Source: Phytopythium helicoides
Taxonomy: Eukaryota; Oomycota; Peronosporomycetes; Pythiales; Pythiaceae
Assembly (NCBI GenBank): GCA_024867545.1
Contig: JANFNE010000025.1
Location: 124,001-188,000, forward strand
Length of the DNA: 64,000 nucleotides
Direction of reading: 5' to 3'
A program made the translations under genes and the position numbers. The notes beneath the pieces are model-generated. The model did no database searches. It saw only the letters and a list, made by a program, of their open reading frames with translations, and was not told the DNA's origin. The first letter of the stretch is position 1. Each line of letters starts with the position of its first letter. Shown here piece by piece: positions 28,652 to 38,573 of this stretch.

Positions 28652-29896
28652 CTAGTCTATGCGGTCGTACTCACCGGCAGCATACTCAATCGCAATGGCC
28701 TGCGCTGCCTCCATGTTGACCACCCTAGCCATGCAGAACGAGCACACGCGCACTATGTGCCACCTCAGGCTATTGTCACGCTCCACATATGCCACCTTGT
28801 GCTTGATGCAGCATGTACCACACACGAGCTCTCCGCACAGATGGCAATCCTCAGCGGTGACAAGCATGGGCTTCGAAGTGCATATAACGCACACCTTCTC
28901 CTCGAAGTATCCCTCCGCTAGAGAATTGCGGAATATGCCACTTGATCTCGAGCTCACTCTTGTCTGGCTGCTTGTAAAGCTGCCCACGTGCAGTTCTTGA
29001 TGGCGGAGGTGTAATGCCCAACGTAGCTTCTTCATTTGAGCAGCCTGGAAATTGTTAATCACCGACTTGGACATGGCAGCACCGATTACAGGCTCAAACA
29101 ATACTCGTGCGCGCTCCATGGGGACCGTAAACACTCCGCGAGCCCAAATGCTCACGCGCTTTTCGTCAACCTGGCGGTAGAAGACGATTCCGGCGACCTG
29201 GCCGCGAGAGTATTGCGGTAGCTTGGGTATTGCCTTTGAAAAGTCAATGGAGTGGAGAAGTTGGTAGGTCACTTGCTCGCCATTTGAAAGTGTTGTGACA
29301 CCCGTTGCATCGACGTACACATGATCGTAGCTCCTGACGATCCAATTGACAAGTGGCGGATTCTTAGTTACGCGCCAGCGAACCGAAAGTGTTGTGAACG
29401 GGTCCTGTGGTGTCGGGTTCTGGATGACGTTTAAGACATTGCCGTCCTGGATACCGTCGTCAACATATGCCGATTTGATGCGCATGGTGATGGTTGTGGG
29501 GTTCATGACACCGTAGACGGCATCTTCCTTGGTGCCGCTGGTGAGACCGATTGAGCGCACATCAACAACATCAAGAGATGTAACTTCCTCGATCAGTGTG
29601 CTGCTGGCTGTATTGGATGTTTCGGAAGCTGTATCATGGCGGAAACGCCTCGTCGATCCAAAACCGTGAAGATCGTATGCTTGAGGGCGACGCACGTACG
29701 TCTCCACTTGGCTGTCACGACGCAAGAACTTCCAGTCTCGCTCCGGCACAAGTTTCGAGTCGTGCTGGAACGTGAATTCTTCGTACTCACCGACGTTGTT
29801 GTCGACAATACTTTGTGCGAAGTGTCGAAGCTTCTTCTTCTCGTCGTCCGATAGTGAAAACGGCTGGAATGGACTAGTCCAGCGAGGCTTTGTCAT
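28652..29896 (-). CDS. START-FYVE-like protein 1
   Basis: A 414-aa single-exon member of the START plus FYVE-like family found seven times here. A START-type lipid-binding region covers about 30-270 (RDWKFLRRDSQVETYVRR, SYDHVYVDATGVTTLSNGEQ, WARGVFTVPMERARVLFEPV). A Cys cluster near the C-terminus reads CVIC, CHLC, CGTC and CSFC. The usual family start MELRDFR is lost: the ATG has become GCG while the following codons remain recognisable (EFRGFR), so translation must begin at MTKPRW, eight residues later. It is the last gene of the minus-strand SANT/START-FYVE array. Confidence 0.85.
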   Translation of the reverse strand: MTKPRWTSPFQPFSLSDDEKKKLRHFAQSIVDNNVGEYEEFTFQHDSKLVPERDWKFLRRDSQVETYVRRPQAYDLHGFGSTRRFRHDTASETSNTASSTLIEEVTSLDVVDVRSIGLTSGTKEDAVYGVMNPTTITMRIKSAYVDDGIQDGNVLNVIQNPTPQDPFTTLSVRWRVTKNPPLVNWIVRSYDHVYVDATGVTTLSNGEQVTYQLLHSIDFSKAIPKLPQYSRGQVAGIVFYRQVDEKRVSIWARGVFTVPMERARVLFEPVIGAAMSKSVINNFQAAQMKKLRWALHLRHQELHVGSFTSSQTRVSSRSSGIFRNSLAEGYFEEKVCVICTSKPMLVTAEDCHLCGELVCGTCCIKHKVAYVERDNSLRWHIVRVCSFCMARVVNMEAAQAIAIEYAAGEYDRID

Positions 29897-31539
29897 TTTG
29901 GTGCGAAAGCCACGGAACTCCGCTGTTTTGATTGTTGCTGATCGCTGGCTGTGCTATTGTGACTTGCTTTGTCCCGGAGCTGGGATTTCGTCAACTGGTA
30001 GCTTGGCATGCCACTAACTTCGAAGACATTGCGCATTGGCGGATGTAATTTGTGGTGCAGTGTCGACGAAGTCTTGAGATATTGATACGGCTCAACTCTT
30101 CGTCGTCAACCCGCTGCAAATCATCTCCAACTGGACAAACGTCTAAACTCAAGACTCAAGTCTTCGCCAACGAACTGCAAATCGCCTCCACGGATGCAGG
30201 AAGCACCTGAATTACACACGCGGGAGTTATGCTGTCCGATGTGTCATCTGTTTCATGGATACCTGGACGTAGTCACGATTTTTGCTCCCAAATTCAAAAC
30301 CTGCAAGACGATTTGCATGACATTCGATAATGCGTGATTGTTAGGTAGTATACCCAATAAATGAATGAAAAATAACTTTGATAATAAATTACCCGTGAAA
30401 GTAAGTGGTGCAAATATTGTATCTAATCTGGACGCAACATCTGTCCTAAACAAGTCGCTCAATTGTGCATCTCAAGTCAGGATTGCATTTGTGTGACTTG
30501 GCCACCATGGGCCACAGCCGGGGACATAAATGATATGAAGCATAACAAGTGCAGCAGCTTGCGCGCATCGACATCCTGACACTGACACCACCACAGTAGT
30601 TGGATCTGTACCGGGGCTCTCATCGAATTGGCTCTGCCCGATAGATCCTAAGGAGGGCATGCATACAGGGTTTGGTCGCCGAGCGTTCATCGTTGGCAGT
30701 CTCGGTTGAAGAGGTAGTGCGGCACTCGTCTTCAACTTGGTAGCCTCGTCAAGTGTTCGCGTTGAATCGTGTTTTCATCAGCTGGTGCAGCGGAACATGG
30801 CGCGAGAGTCGGTAGTTGTCGTCTTCCAGCTCAGTTCTCATCAGGTCGAATAATTTCTCACGCCAGGATTCTCCCACTATCGTAGCACTTCAAGCCCGCC
30901 AATCTCACTATTGTGCGACGCCAAACCGGAGGCAAGGACATCACGCCTAGTATGCATGTGTCTGAGTGTGGTGCAACCCGAGGGGCAAAGCGACGGTTGA
31001 TGGCGGGTCACCGGCTGGCTCTGTCGTTGACTCAGTGTCAATGGCGACTAGCGAGGACTTGCCAGCGGACGATGCTGCTATGAAGTCTTTTGCACGGAGC
31101 TGCGACCAGCAGCAGATGCGGCGACGAGGTTGTGAATGTGACTAGCGACAATTTTGATGCGTCGACCGGACCTGTGATTATATTGGGTGTTGTTGATGTC
31201 TTCTGTGAATCTGAACATCGTGGTCGCCGGGCTATTTGTGAGCAGAATGGAGCGCCTATCTTGATGTCGACTGGTAAACTGACACGGGCGGGAGCGTGAG
31301 CATCGTGAGCCATAAGAGCGAGGTATTTACAAGCGAAGAGGGTGAGCTCCGGAAATGTTTGAGGAGAACGACCACCCTCAGCGGTGAAGATGGAACGTTG
31401 GTGGCGGAGAAAAGCAGCAAGCTGTGCTTTTAAAGAGCAAAGCTTGCCGGAAATGTCCATCAGCTCGGCATGCTGCAAAGAGTTCAAAAGAACATCAAAT
31501 CCATAGAGTACAGTGTTCTCATAGTCATTTACTCTGCAA
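29897..31539. other. Intergenic with SANT relic and an unclassified ORF
   Basis: 1.6 kb upstream of START-FYVE 1. It contains a decayed SANT-family C-terminus (30770-30890), described separately. An open frame at 31038-31583 (-) of 181 codons (start region NDYENTVLYGFDVLLNSLQ) overlaps the end of START-FYVE 2 and matches nothing I recognise. The rest is AT-richer and featureless. Confidence 0.45.
30770..30890 (-). pseudogene. Relic of a SANT-family C-terminal segment
   Basis: The minus strand reads REKLFDLMRTELEDDNYRLS, aligning with LEYLFDLLEAERDEDRYDS at the end of the SANT protein at 33301. The DNA also aligns directly: catcagctggtgcagcgga at about 30777 versus catcggcgagggtagtgga at 33302, and gctcagttctcatcaggtc versus gctcagcttccagcaggtc. 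An in-frame stop lies shortly upstream and no open frame covers the rest. It sits between START-FYVE 2 and START-FYVE 1, where a SANT gene would be expected from the layout of the arrays. Confidence 0.65.
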
Positions 31540-32802
31540 TTAGTTGATGCGCTCGTACTCGCCAGCGGCGCACTCGATAGCAATGGCCTCGGCTGCGTTC
31601 ATCTTGACTACCCTAGCCATACAGAACGAGCACACGCGCACTTTATGCCACCGAAGCTTATTGTCTAGCTCCACATACGCCACTTTGTGCTTGATGCAGC
31701 ATGTTCCACAGACGTGCACGCCGCACAAGTCGCAATCAGTGCTTGTGCGTACTTTGCGCTTCTTGTTGCATTTGATACACGCCTTCTCATTGGAGTTGCC
31801 GCCGATTAGAGAATTTTGAGCTCTCGTCGTCGAGTTCTCAGCTGTAAAGTTGCCTGAAGGGTTCTTGCGTAGCTCTTGCTGTCTGCGATGTAGGGCCCAA
31901 CGTAGCTTCTTCATTTGAGCAGCCTGAAAGTTGTTAATCACCGACTTGGACATGGCAGCACCGATTACAGGCTCAAACAATACTCGTGCGCGCTCCATGG
32001 GGACCGTAAACACCCCACGAGCCCATACACTCACAAGATTTTCACCGACTTGGTGGTAGAAGACGATTCCGGCGACCTGGCCGCGAGAGTATTGCGGTAG
32101 CTTGGGGATCGCTTTTGAGAATTCTATAGAATGGATAAGCTGGTAGGTGACTTGCTCGCCATTTGAGAGTGTAGTGACACCCGTCGCATCGACGTACACG
32201 TGGTCGTAGCTCTTGATGACCCAGTTGACAACTGGAGGGTTTTCTGTCACTCGCCACCGGACTGACAGCGTTGAGAACGGGTCGTCAGGCGTTGGGTTCT
32301 GGATGACGTTTAAGACATTGCAATCCTGGATTCCATCGTCGACATATGCCGATTTGATGCGCATGGTGATGGTTGTGGGGTTCATGACACCGTAGACGGC
32401 ATCTTCCTTGGTGCCGCTGGTGAGACCGATGGAGCGCATGTCGACGACATCTAGGGACGTTACTTCTTCGATCTGCGTGTTGCCGACCGAGTCGGACGTC
32501 TCGGAGGCCGTGTCGTGGCGGATGCGCTTTGTGGTACCGAAGCCATTGAGGCCGTACTTTTCGGGACGACGCACGTACGTCTCTACCTGGCTATCACGAC
32601 GCAGGAACTTCCAGGCGCGCTCTGGCACAAGCTTCGAGTTGTGCTGGAATATGAACTCCTCGTACTCGCCTATGTTGCTCTCCAACGTGTTCTGTGCGAT
32701 CAGACGAAGTCTCTTCCTCTCGTCGTCCGACAGTATGAAGGGCTCAAATGGACTAGTCCAGCGAGGCTTGATTGTGTCGGTGCGAAAATCGCGAAGCTCC
32801 AT
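31540..32802 (-). CDS. START-FYVE-like protein 2
   Basis: A 420-aa single-exon protein from ATG 32802 (MELRDFRTDTIKPRW), the family's usual start. The frame is open further upstream and an ATG at about 32868 (MPRQVSRVYPIY) could add 22 residues. The START-like region is intact and the Cys cluster is CIKC, CDLC, CGTC, CSFC. The end reads CAAGEYERIN. It shares long silent-site identity with START-FYVE 1 (for example 31903-31990 versus 29024-29110), suggesting conversion between neighbours. It lies downstream of the SANT gene at 33301 on the same strand. Confidence 0.87.
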   Translation of the reverse strand: MELRDFRTDTIKPRWTSPFEPFILSDDERKRLRLIAQNTLESNIGEYEEFIFQHNSKLVPERAWKFLRRDSQVETYVRRPEKYGLNGFGTTKRIRHDTASETSDSVGNTQIEEVTSLDVVDMRSIGLTSGTKEDAVYGVMNPTTITMRIKSAYVDDGIQDCNVLNVIQNPTPDDPFSTLSVRWRVTENPPVVNWVIKSYDHVYVDATGVTTLSNGEQVTYQLIHSIEFSKAIPKLPQYSRGQVAGIVFYHQVGENLVSVWARGVFTVPMERARVLFEPVIGAAMSKSVINNFQAAQMKKLRWALHRRQQELRKNPSGNFTAENSTTRAQNSLIGGNSNEKACIKCNKKRKVRTSTDCDLCGVHVCGTCCIKHKVAYVELDNKLRWHKVRVCSFCMARVVKMNAAEAIAIECAAGEYERIN

Positions 32803-33300
32803 CGTCTCGACTGGTACAGGCTGCGGCTGTGTCCTGTAGATGGGATATACTCGACTGACTTGTCGGGGCATCAGAAACAAATCGGAGGCTTCGACTGTAG
32901 CATCTGTAATGAAGATTTGCTCTGCAAAAGACTGATTGGAAGACGCAGCTTCTGGTAGGTTTTCTGGAAATCTACGCACCTGGAACGTGGTAGAGCCATA
33001 AGTCGTTCCATTGAGATGTGCACATCACAAGCAAAGCATGCATCGATCCTGCGGCCACCGCCAGCTTGTTGCGCCATTCTCCACAGCAAAAAAGGCTAGC
33101 AGTGGGACGACTGGGCAGCCATGTCCACGTTATTTAGGTGAGTTAGTTGAGGCGCAAATGATACGATGCACAAGCATACGACACGTGCGTGGTGCGGAGA
33201 CGCCAACGCCGAAACATCACAGCGCACGATCGATCTGTTTTCTGGGGGCGTCATCGTGCATAGCATAGTCTCAGTCGACTCATCTGGCTACTCTATTGTT
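32803..33300. other. Intergenic between SANT gene 2 and START-FYVE 2
   Basis: 498 bp. The first 60-180 bp upstream of the START-FYVE start remains an open frame and may be 5' UTR or an N-terminal extension. Nothing else recognised. Confidence 0.4.
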
Positions 33301-35034
33301 TCATCGGCGAGGGTAGTGGAACGTGGCGTGTGAGTCGTACCGATCTTCGTCACGCTCAGCTTCCAGCAGGTCGAAGAGATACTCGAGCTGACGTTGCTGC
33401 TGCTGAATAAGTGCCTCTAGGACGCTGGTCTCGTTGCTGGGTGGCTTGGAGTTTGCGGACGAGAGCACCATTAGCAGCATGTCATGCGCCAGTTGTCGTT
33501 CCTCGCGGCGTTCTTCTCGGAATTCTTCGAGCATAAGCTCTAGACGACGAGACTGCGCCTGCAGTAGCTGATCTATCAATGCCTGCGGCGACTTCGAGTG
33601 TTCGGGTGCCGAGACTGGCTCACGTGGCGACGCCACGTTTTCCTCCTCAAAATTGTCTGGACTCTCGTAGTGATCATACCGTGCATCATTGTTGATTGGG
33701 GATGTGCTTTGATGACGAGGCCGCTCGGGTGGCGAGTCCTCGTTCAGTCGACGCTTTTTCAGCAGCAGCCGCCGCAGATCGTTTGTGCGCTCAATTCGAT
33801 CTCGGTTCGTCATGGAAGAGCGATTCACAGCAGTATCTGTTTCGATGGATAGGTTCATGCTGCCTTGATACAACGGGCGCCGCACCGACCTGGAGGTATC
33901 TTCAGTGCGTGAGTGACTGAGTGTTTGCTGCGTGGAGGTGATGCGGTCAAGCAGCGTTTGGTTCTGGGCGATCGACGTCAAGCGACCGTACTCGACGCTG
34001 TTAATTGTACTCGCGAAGGCTTGTTTGCCGTGTCCCTTTTCCTTTAGCTCGGCTAGCCGCTCCGAGGCAGTCATGGCAAACCACTCTGGCGCGTGGTGAG
34101 GACGCGCCTTGAGATAGCTGCTGAGAAAGTCGAAGGCGGCCTGGATCTTGGCCCGCTTGGCTCCGATCGTCGCCAGCGAGTCCACCGACGGCCCGCCAAG
34201 GTCAATGTACCGCTTGAGGATGAGCGGGTCGAGCGCTGCACACGCCTCGTTCGCCTCAATCAAATCGTGGAGCACGTCGTCCCACGCGCGGATGATCTGC
34301 AGCTCGTCGCGGAGTTTCCACTTGAGCGGAGGGCGGTCCCGGAAGAAGACCTTGCTCCTCGCTGCGCCGCGTAGAGCTGCCGTTGCAGCTGCCGTAGCCG
34401 CTGCAATCACCGCTGCTGCCGTCGGGGAAGGCGCAGCAGCAGAAACCGCAGCGATCTCCTCTTCATCCTTCTCCTCTTCCTCCTCCTCTTCCTCCTTCTC
34501 CTCTTCCTCCTCAGGTGTTCTTGAACCGGACACCACTCCAGCGTCGCCTCCTTTGTCTCCTCCAACCTCCTCGTCCGTCTCAGTGTGCTCAGGGCTGAGC
34601 GACGCAGCCTGCCCTCCACTGTCCGGCGTGCCTGGATCCTCTGGAGCCTTCTCGGTATCCCGCCTCGAGTCCTTGCGCAGAAATCGACCCACCGCCTCGT
34701 GCACCTCCGGCTCCAGCAGTAGCAAGCCGCCCTTCGCGCGACGCCGCTTTTCCCTGCGCGCGCGCGGCAGCTCAAACCACGCGGGATCTCCGCGCTTGCG
34801 CTCGCGGTTAAAGGCCTCCACGAAGCGGAAGGCCTGCACCATCCTCTCGCGCTGCCGCAGGATCGCCTTGGCGCTGCGCTCGGGGTCGCCGCCCAGCGCC
34901 AGGAAGCTCGCGTGCAGCCGCGTCTCGCCGTTCGCCAGCAGCTTCTCGCGCTCCGGCACCGCATCGGCCTCTCGCCACGCGGCCAGCAGCAGCAGCTGCT
35001 CGGCGCTACTCCACGGCATGTGGGTGCCGCCCAT
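33301..35034 (-). CDS. Two-repeat SANT/Myb-like protein with C-terminal coiled coil
   Basis: A 577-aa single-exon protein from ATG 35034. Unit 1 (about 5-118) starts MPWSSAEQLLLLAAW and has DPAWFELPRARRE; unit 2 (about 235-360) starts LKWKLRDELQIIRAW and has APEWFAMTASERL. Between them lie an acidic run of Glu (about 150-195) and an Ala-rich stretch. The C-terminus (about 482-570) repeats the family coiled coil: LIDQLLQAQSRRLELMLEEF, then LEALIQQQQRQLEYLFDLL. It shares this layout with the proteins at 18968 and 52528. A nuclear DNA-binding role is inferred from the SANT-like units only. Confidence 0.8.
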   Translation of the reverse strand: MGGTHMPWSSAEQLLLLAAWREADAVPEREKLLANGETRLHASFLALGGDPERSAKAILRQRERMVQAFRFVEAFNRERKRGDPAWFELPRARREKRRRAKGGLLLLEPEVHEAVGRFLRKDSRRDTEKAPEDPGTPDSGGQAASLSPEHTETDEEVGGDKGGDAGVVSGSRTPEEEEEKEEEEEEEEKDEEEIAAVSAAAPSPTAAAVIAAATAAATAALRGAARSKVFFRDRPPLKWKLRDELQIIRAWDDVLHDLIEANEACAALDPLILKRYIDLGGPSVDSLATIGAKRAKIQAAFDFLSSYLKARPHHAPEWFAMTASERLAELKEKGHGKQAFASTINSVEYGRLTSIAQNQTLLDRITSTQQTLSHSRTEDTSRSVRRPLYQGSMNLSIETDTAVNRSSMTNRDRIERTNDLRRLLLKKRRLNEDSPPERPRHQSTSPINNDARYDHYESPDNFEEENVASPREPVSAPEHSKSPQALIDQLLQAQSRRLELMLEEFREERREERQLAHDMLLMVLSSANSKPPSNETSVLEALIQQQQRQLEYLFDLLEAERDEDRYDSHATFHYPRR

Positions 35035-35248
35035 GGTCGCCACCGTTCCTTGGTGTGTAGCTAGAAGTTGCGCGGCTGTTGGGCTGTTTTTTTTTTGACA
35101 GGCTAGTTCTGTAAACTATAGATCCTTTTCGACATTATTGACGTCTATATATCTAATATATATAATCATAGAGTAGTTATTTGTAGTAAAATGAAACTGT
35201 TGTGGACGTTTTCGACGCGATTCTTGACAGTTTTTTGTTTGTTTGGAG

Positions 35249-36143
35249 ATGACGAGCATGGAGCAGCTGATGGAGGCCTTCCGCGCGGGCGGAGACGCCG
35301 TGCAGGTGTTCCCCGAGGACAACGTGGACGCGCTGGAGGAGTCGATACGCGTCGTGGTGCTGGGCCGCGAGCTGCGGCTCACGCTGCTCCTGGTGCGCTG
35401 CTGGCGGCCGAGAAGGAGGAGCGGCAGGCGACTGACGACTGGCTGGCGCAGCAAGCGGACGAGCTCGCGCCGCTCTTCTCGGGCGCCGCGTGGGCCGGCA
35501 CGCTGCTCTGGGACGCCGCCGTGTACCTCACGCGCCACCTGCTGCTCGAGTTCCAGGCGCAGCTGCCGGCTCTGCGAGTCATTGAGCTCGGCGCGGGGAT
35601 GTACGAGCGTTGCTTGGCAGCTTTGGTGGAGGAGAGTGCTCGATCGCTGATGGATGGATGAGCAGAGGTGTGCCGGGCATGGCGGCGAGAGTTGCGGGGG
35701 CCAAGCACGTTGTGCTGACAGAGCAGGACGAGCTGCTGCGTCTCATGCACGTGAACCTCGCGGCCAACAAGCAGGCGCTCGCGCACGACGACGGCGGCAG
35801 CATCACGGCGAGGCCGCTGAGCTGGGGCGTGCAGCAGACGCGCGTGTACCTGGACAAGCACGCGGACGAGCGCGTGGACATCGTATTGTCGTGCGACTGC
35901 ATCTACGAGCCGCTGTATGGCGAGTCCTGGCGCGACCTGGCGCTCACGATGGAGATCCTGTGCCAGCGCAACCCGGCCACCGTAGTGCTCATGGGCGTCG
36001 AGAGACGCAACCAGGATGGCATTGACAAGTTCTTGGCCTTCGTAGATGCGAGCACGAAGCTCGAGTGGACGCTGCACCAGCGCGCGATGGGCACGACCAA
36101 CAACCGACTCGAGCTGTACTACATCAAGCTCCAGTCGGCATAG
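35249..36143 (+). CDS. METTL21-type lysine methyltransferase, with a frame discontinuity
   Basis: Exon 3 (35666-36143) and the end of exon 2 carry the family core: WAGTLLWDAAVYLTRHLL, then VIELGAG spliced over a 65-nt intron (35601-35665) to IGVPGMAARVAGAKHVVLTE, then VDIVLSCDCIYEPLYGESW. This is the SAM-binding order of METTL21/Methyltransf_16 protein-lysine methyltransferases. The N-terminal frame (35249 to about 35392) does not connect directly: the reading frame changes near 35390-35405. A 35-nt GT-AG intron (35393-35427) would fix it and give 264 aa, but that is shorter than every other intron here; a one-base indel or assembly error is as likely. Confidence 0.72.
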
Positions 36144-36300
36144 ATGGACTAGAGGCCAGGCAATAGAGAACGTGGTGACTGTATCAAGCTGTGCTGCTTT
36201 TGATGCATCGTAAGTTGAATTTGGGAAGAAAGGAAAGCATGCTCACCTCTGCTGACATCTATCGCGGGAACAAACCAAATGCTGGCGCCGAGCTTGGCGC

Positions 36301-38573
36301 TCACATGGGGCGGTGCCACACTTCCTCACAGTGGTAAGCCTTGGGCGTGAGCTGGATGACAACGTGCAGCGGGATGTTGAGCGTCGGGCACTCGGTCGGA
36401 TCCTTGTTCGTCAGGTACGCGTACAGCACACGCAGAATCGCCTGGTGCGCCACGATGAGCACAGGCTGGTCGATTCGCATGAGCTCCGTAATAACTGGCT
36501 CCAGGCGATGGATCACATCTTGGTACGACTCACCACGCGGGTAACGGTAGTACAGCTTGTTGTGCTTGCGCGCCAAGTATTCGTCCGGCATCTCCTCCGC
36601 CACTTGCTCGTACGTCATACCGTCGCAAATACCGGCATCGATCTCATCCAGCTGCTTCCACTTCACAACGGAGCGGCCGCGACCTGCAATGCGATCGACT
36701 GTCATGCCCGTGCGGAGCATCGTCGACGTCCACACCGCCAGCTCCGTGTCCGGTGCGGGATAGTACGCGTTGATAAAACGGTCGAGCTGCATCGCGTACT
36801 GAAGGCCAAGCGGGCTGAGTGGCGAGTCGCCACCAATACGCTTCTGAGTGTTGTACATGCTCTCGCCGTGGCGACTAAGCCAAATAGGGCGAGGTCGCAG
36901 GTTCAGGTTCGCCATGAGGAACATGATGCGCGACTGGAGGTAGCCGTATACCTGGTTGCAAAAGATCTGGCGACCGACATCGATAACCTTGATGAACGGG
37001 AACGAGTCTTCCTCAGCCGACAGCGGCTCGTACAGCGACCGGTAGTGGTTGATGCGGTTGTTGTAGTCGGCTGCAGCCTCCTCGAGCGTCTGGCCAGCGT
37101 AGTCCTCCGAGTTGAGCTTCATCTCGTTGATCGAGAACGCCACAACTTCAGGAAGGTCGCAGACGGACTCGATAAACATGATCTCACACTTTAACCGCTT
37201 CGAGATCTCCCCGAGCAGCATGCTGCGACGTGCGCGCGTCACATTCGTCGCGTCAAAGATAACGCAGTCGCACTCGTCTTGCTCCAACGCGTTCAGCGAA
37301 TCATCGAGGCACTTCTTGGACAGCTCAGTGCGCACGTTGTACGACTCGGCGTTCAGCGGGTCCCAGAACGCATGGTTGACGCTCGAGCCGACCACCTTGC
37401 GACGGTACTCGCCAGTGCTAAACACCTTGGAGTGATGGCCCATCCACGTCAAGTGGCGTGCAAGAATATGGCCGATAAACGTCTTGCCGCGACCAGGGAG
37501 ACCGACCAGGAAGATCATGAGCTTGCCACTCGATCGGCGCGATGGACCCTTATGTCCGTCACGCGGGACCGTCACGACAACTGATCGGTGGCCGCCAAGC
37601 TTGGCGCGCGTGCTGTGCTCATGCGTGACGAGGTCGCCGCCAAAATGCTGCGTGGTCGCGGCGAGCAGCACCGAGCTCGTGATCGCGTCGTCCACGTAGT
37701 TGGCATACTTTGGCGCGTGGTCCTCAGCTGCAAGCGCCGCGATGCCCGAAGCCAGTGACTCCTCGCTCTTGGAGCGCGTGAGTGTGCCCGAGCGCGAGCG
37801 CGGCTGCAGCAGGTTCTTCTGGCTGCCCTGCCCGATCTTGTCGACGTTGAGTCCGTACTCAGAGTCGGTCGTGTCGCGCGGCGTGCGCTGCGCGGGCAGC
37901 GGCGTCATGCTTGGCGGCTCGGAGCGCGACTCGTGGAAGCGCGAGCGCTGCAGCTTTCCGACGGGTGAGCGCTGCGGGTTGAGCACGGGCGAGGTCTGCA
38001 GGCGGATCTTCATGAGCTCCTCCGAGGCGGCGGGGTTCATGACGGGCAGTCCGTCCTTGTCGTCGCGGATGATGGTGCGCGTGGCGCGCTGCAGCGGCTT
38101 GAGCTTTGCCGCGCCGCCGCCGCCGATGGGCTGGATCTTGATGAAGTTGTTGAGGTTGCCATACTCGTCCGGCGCGAAGGTCACCTCGGGGTCGTACTGC
38201 CAGTTGCCGTCGACGCAAAACTTGAAAAAGTGCGTGCCCGCGGGCAGGAAGAGCGTGATGGCAAAGTGCTTGCCCGCCACCGTGTCGTCCGCCTGCTCCT
38301 TGAGCAGGATCTGCGAGCCCCAGCTGCAAAACACGCGCGTTAGCGGCCGCATCGACGCCCCCACGAAGCGCAGCGAGAGGGAACGCACTTGTTGAACGAG
38401 CCCGTGACCGTCACCGACTCGCAGGGCTGCGTCCACTCGAGCAGCGCGGGGTACAAGTGCTCGGCGTCCTGGAAAAGCCCCGCGACGCTCGCCTGCGCCG
38501 CAGCAGTCGGCGGCAGCGCCACGGGCGGCGGCGGCTCCAGCGCGCCGTTCCCGTTGCTGCTGGCGGCGCTCAT
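36301..38573 (-). CDS. PFKFB: 6-phosphofructo-2-kinase/fructose-2,6-bisphosphatase with N-terminal glycogen-binding-like domain
   Basis: Two exons (38573-38389 and 38323-36301) around a 65-nt intron give 735 aa. The splice recreates SVTVTGSFNNWGSQILL, a CBM48/AMPK-beta-type carbohydrate-binding motif (about 45-125, with FKFCVDGNWQYDP). A Ser-rich linker of about 200 aa follows. The kinase half has the P-loop GLPGRGKT (336-343) and the phosphatase half LSRHGES (His547), Glu634 in DGMTYEQ and VAHQAILR (His688). Both activities, synthesis and breakdown of fructose-2,6-bisphosphate, the key switch of glycolysis, therefore look intact. The domain may tie the enzyme to storage glucan. Tail to tail with the gene at 35249. 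Confidence 0.92.
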
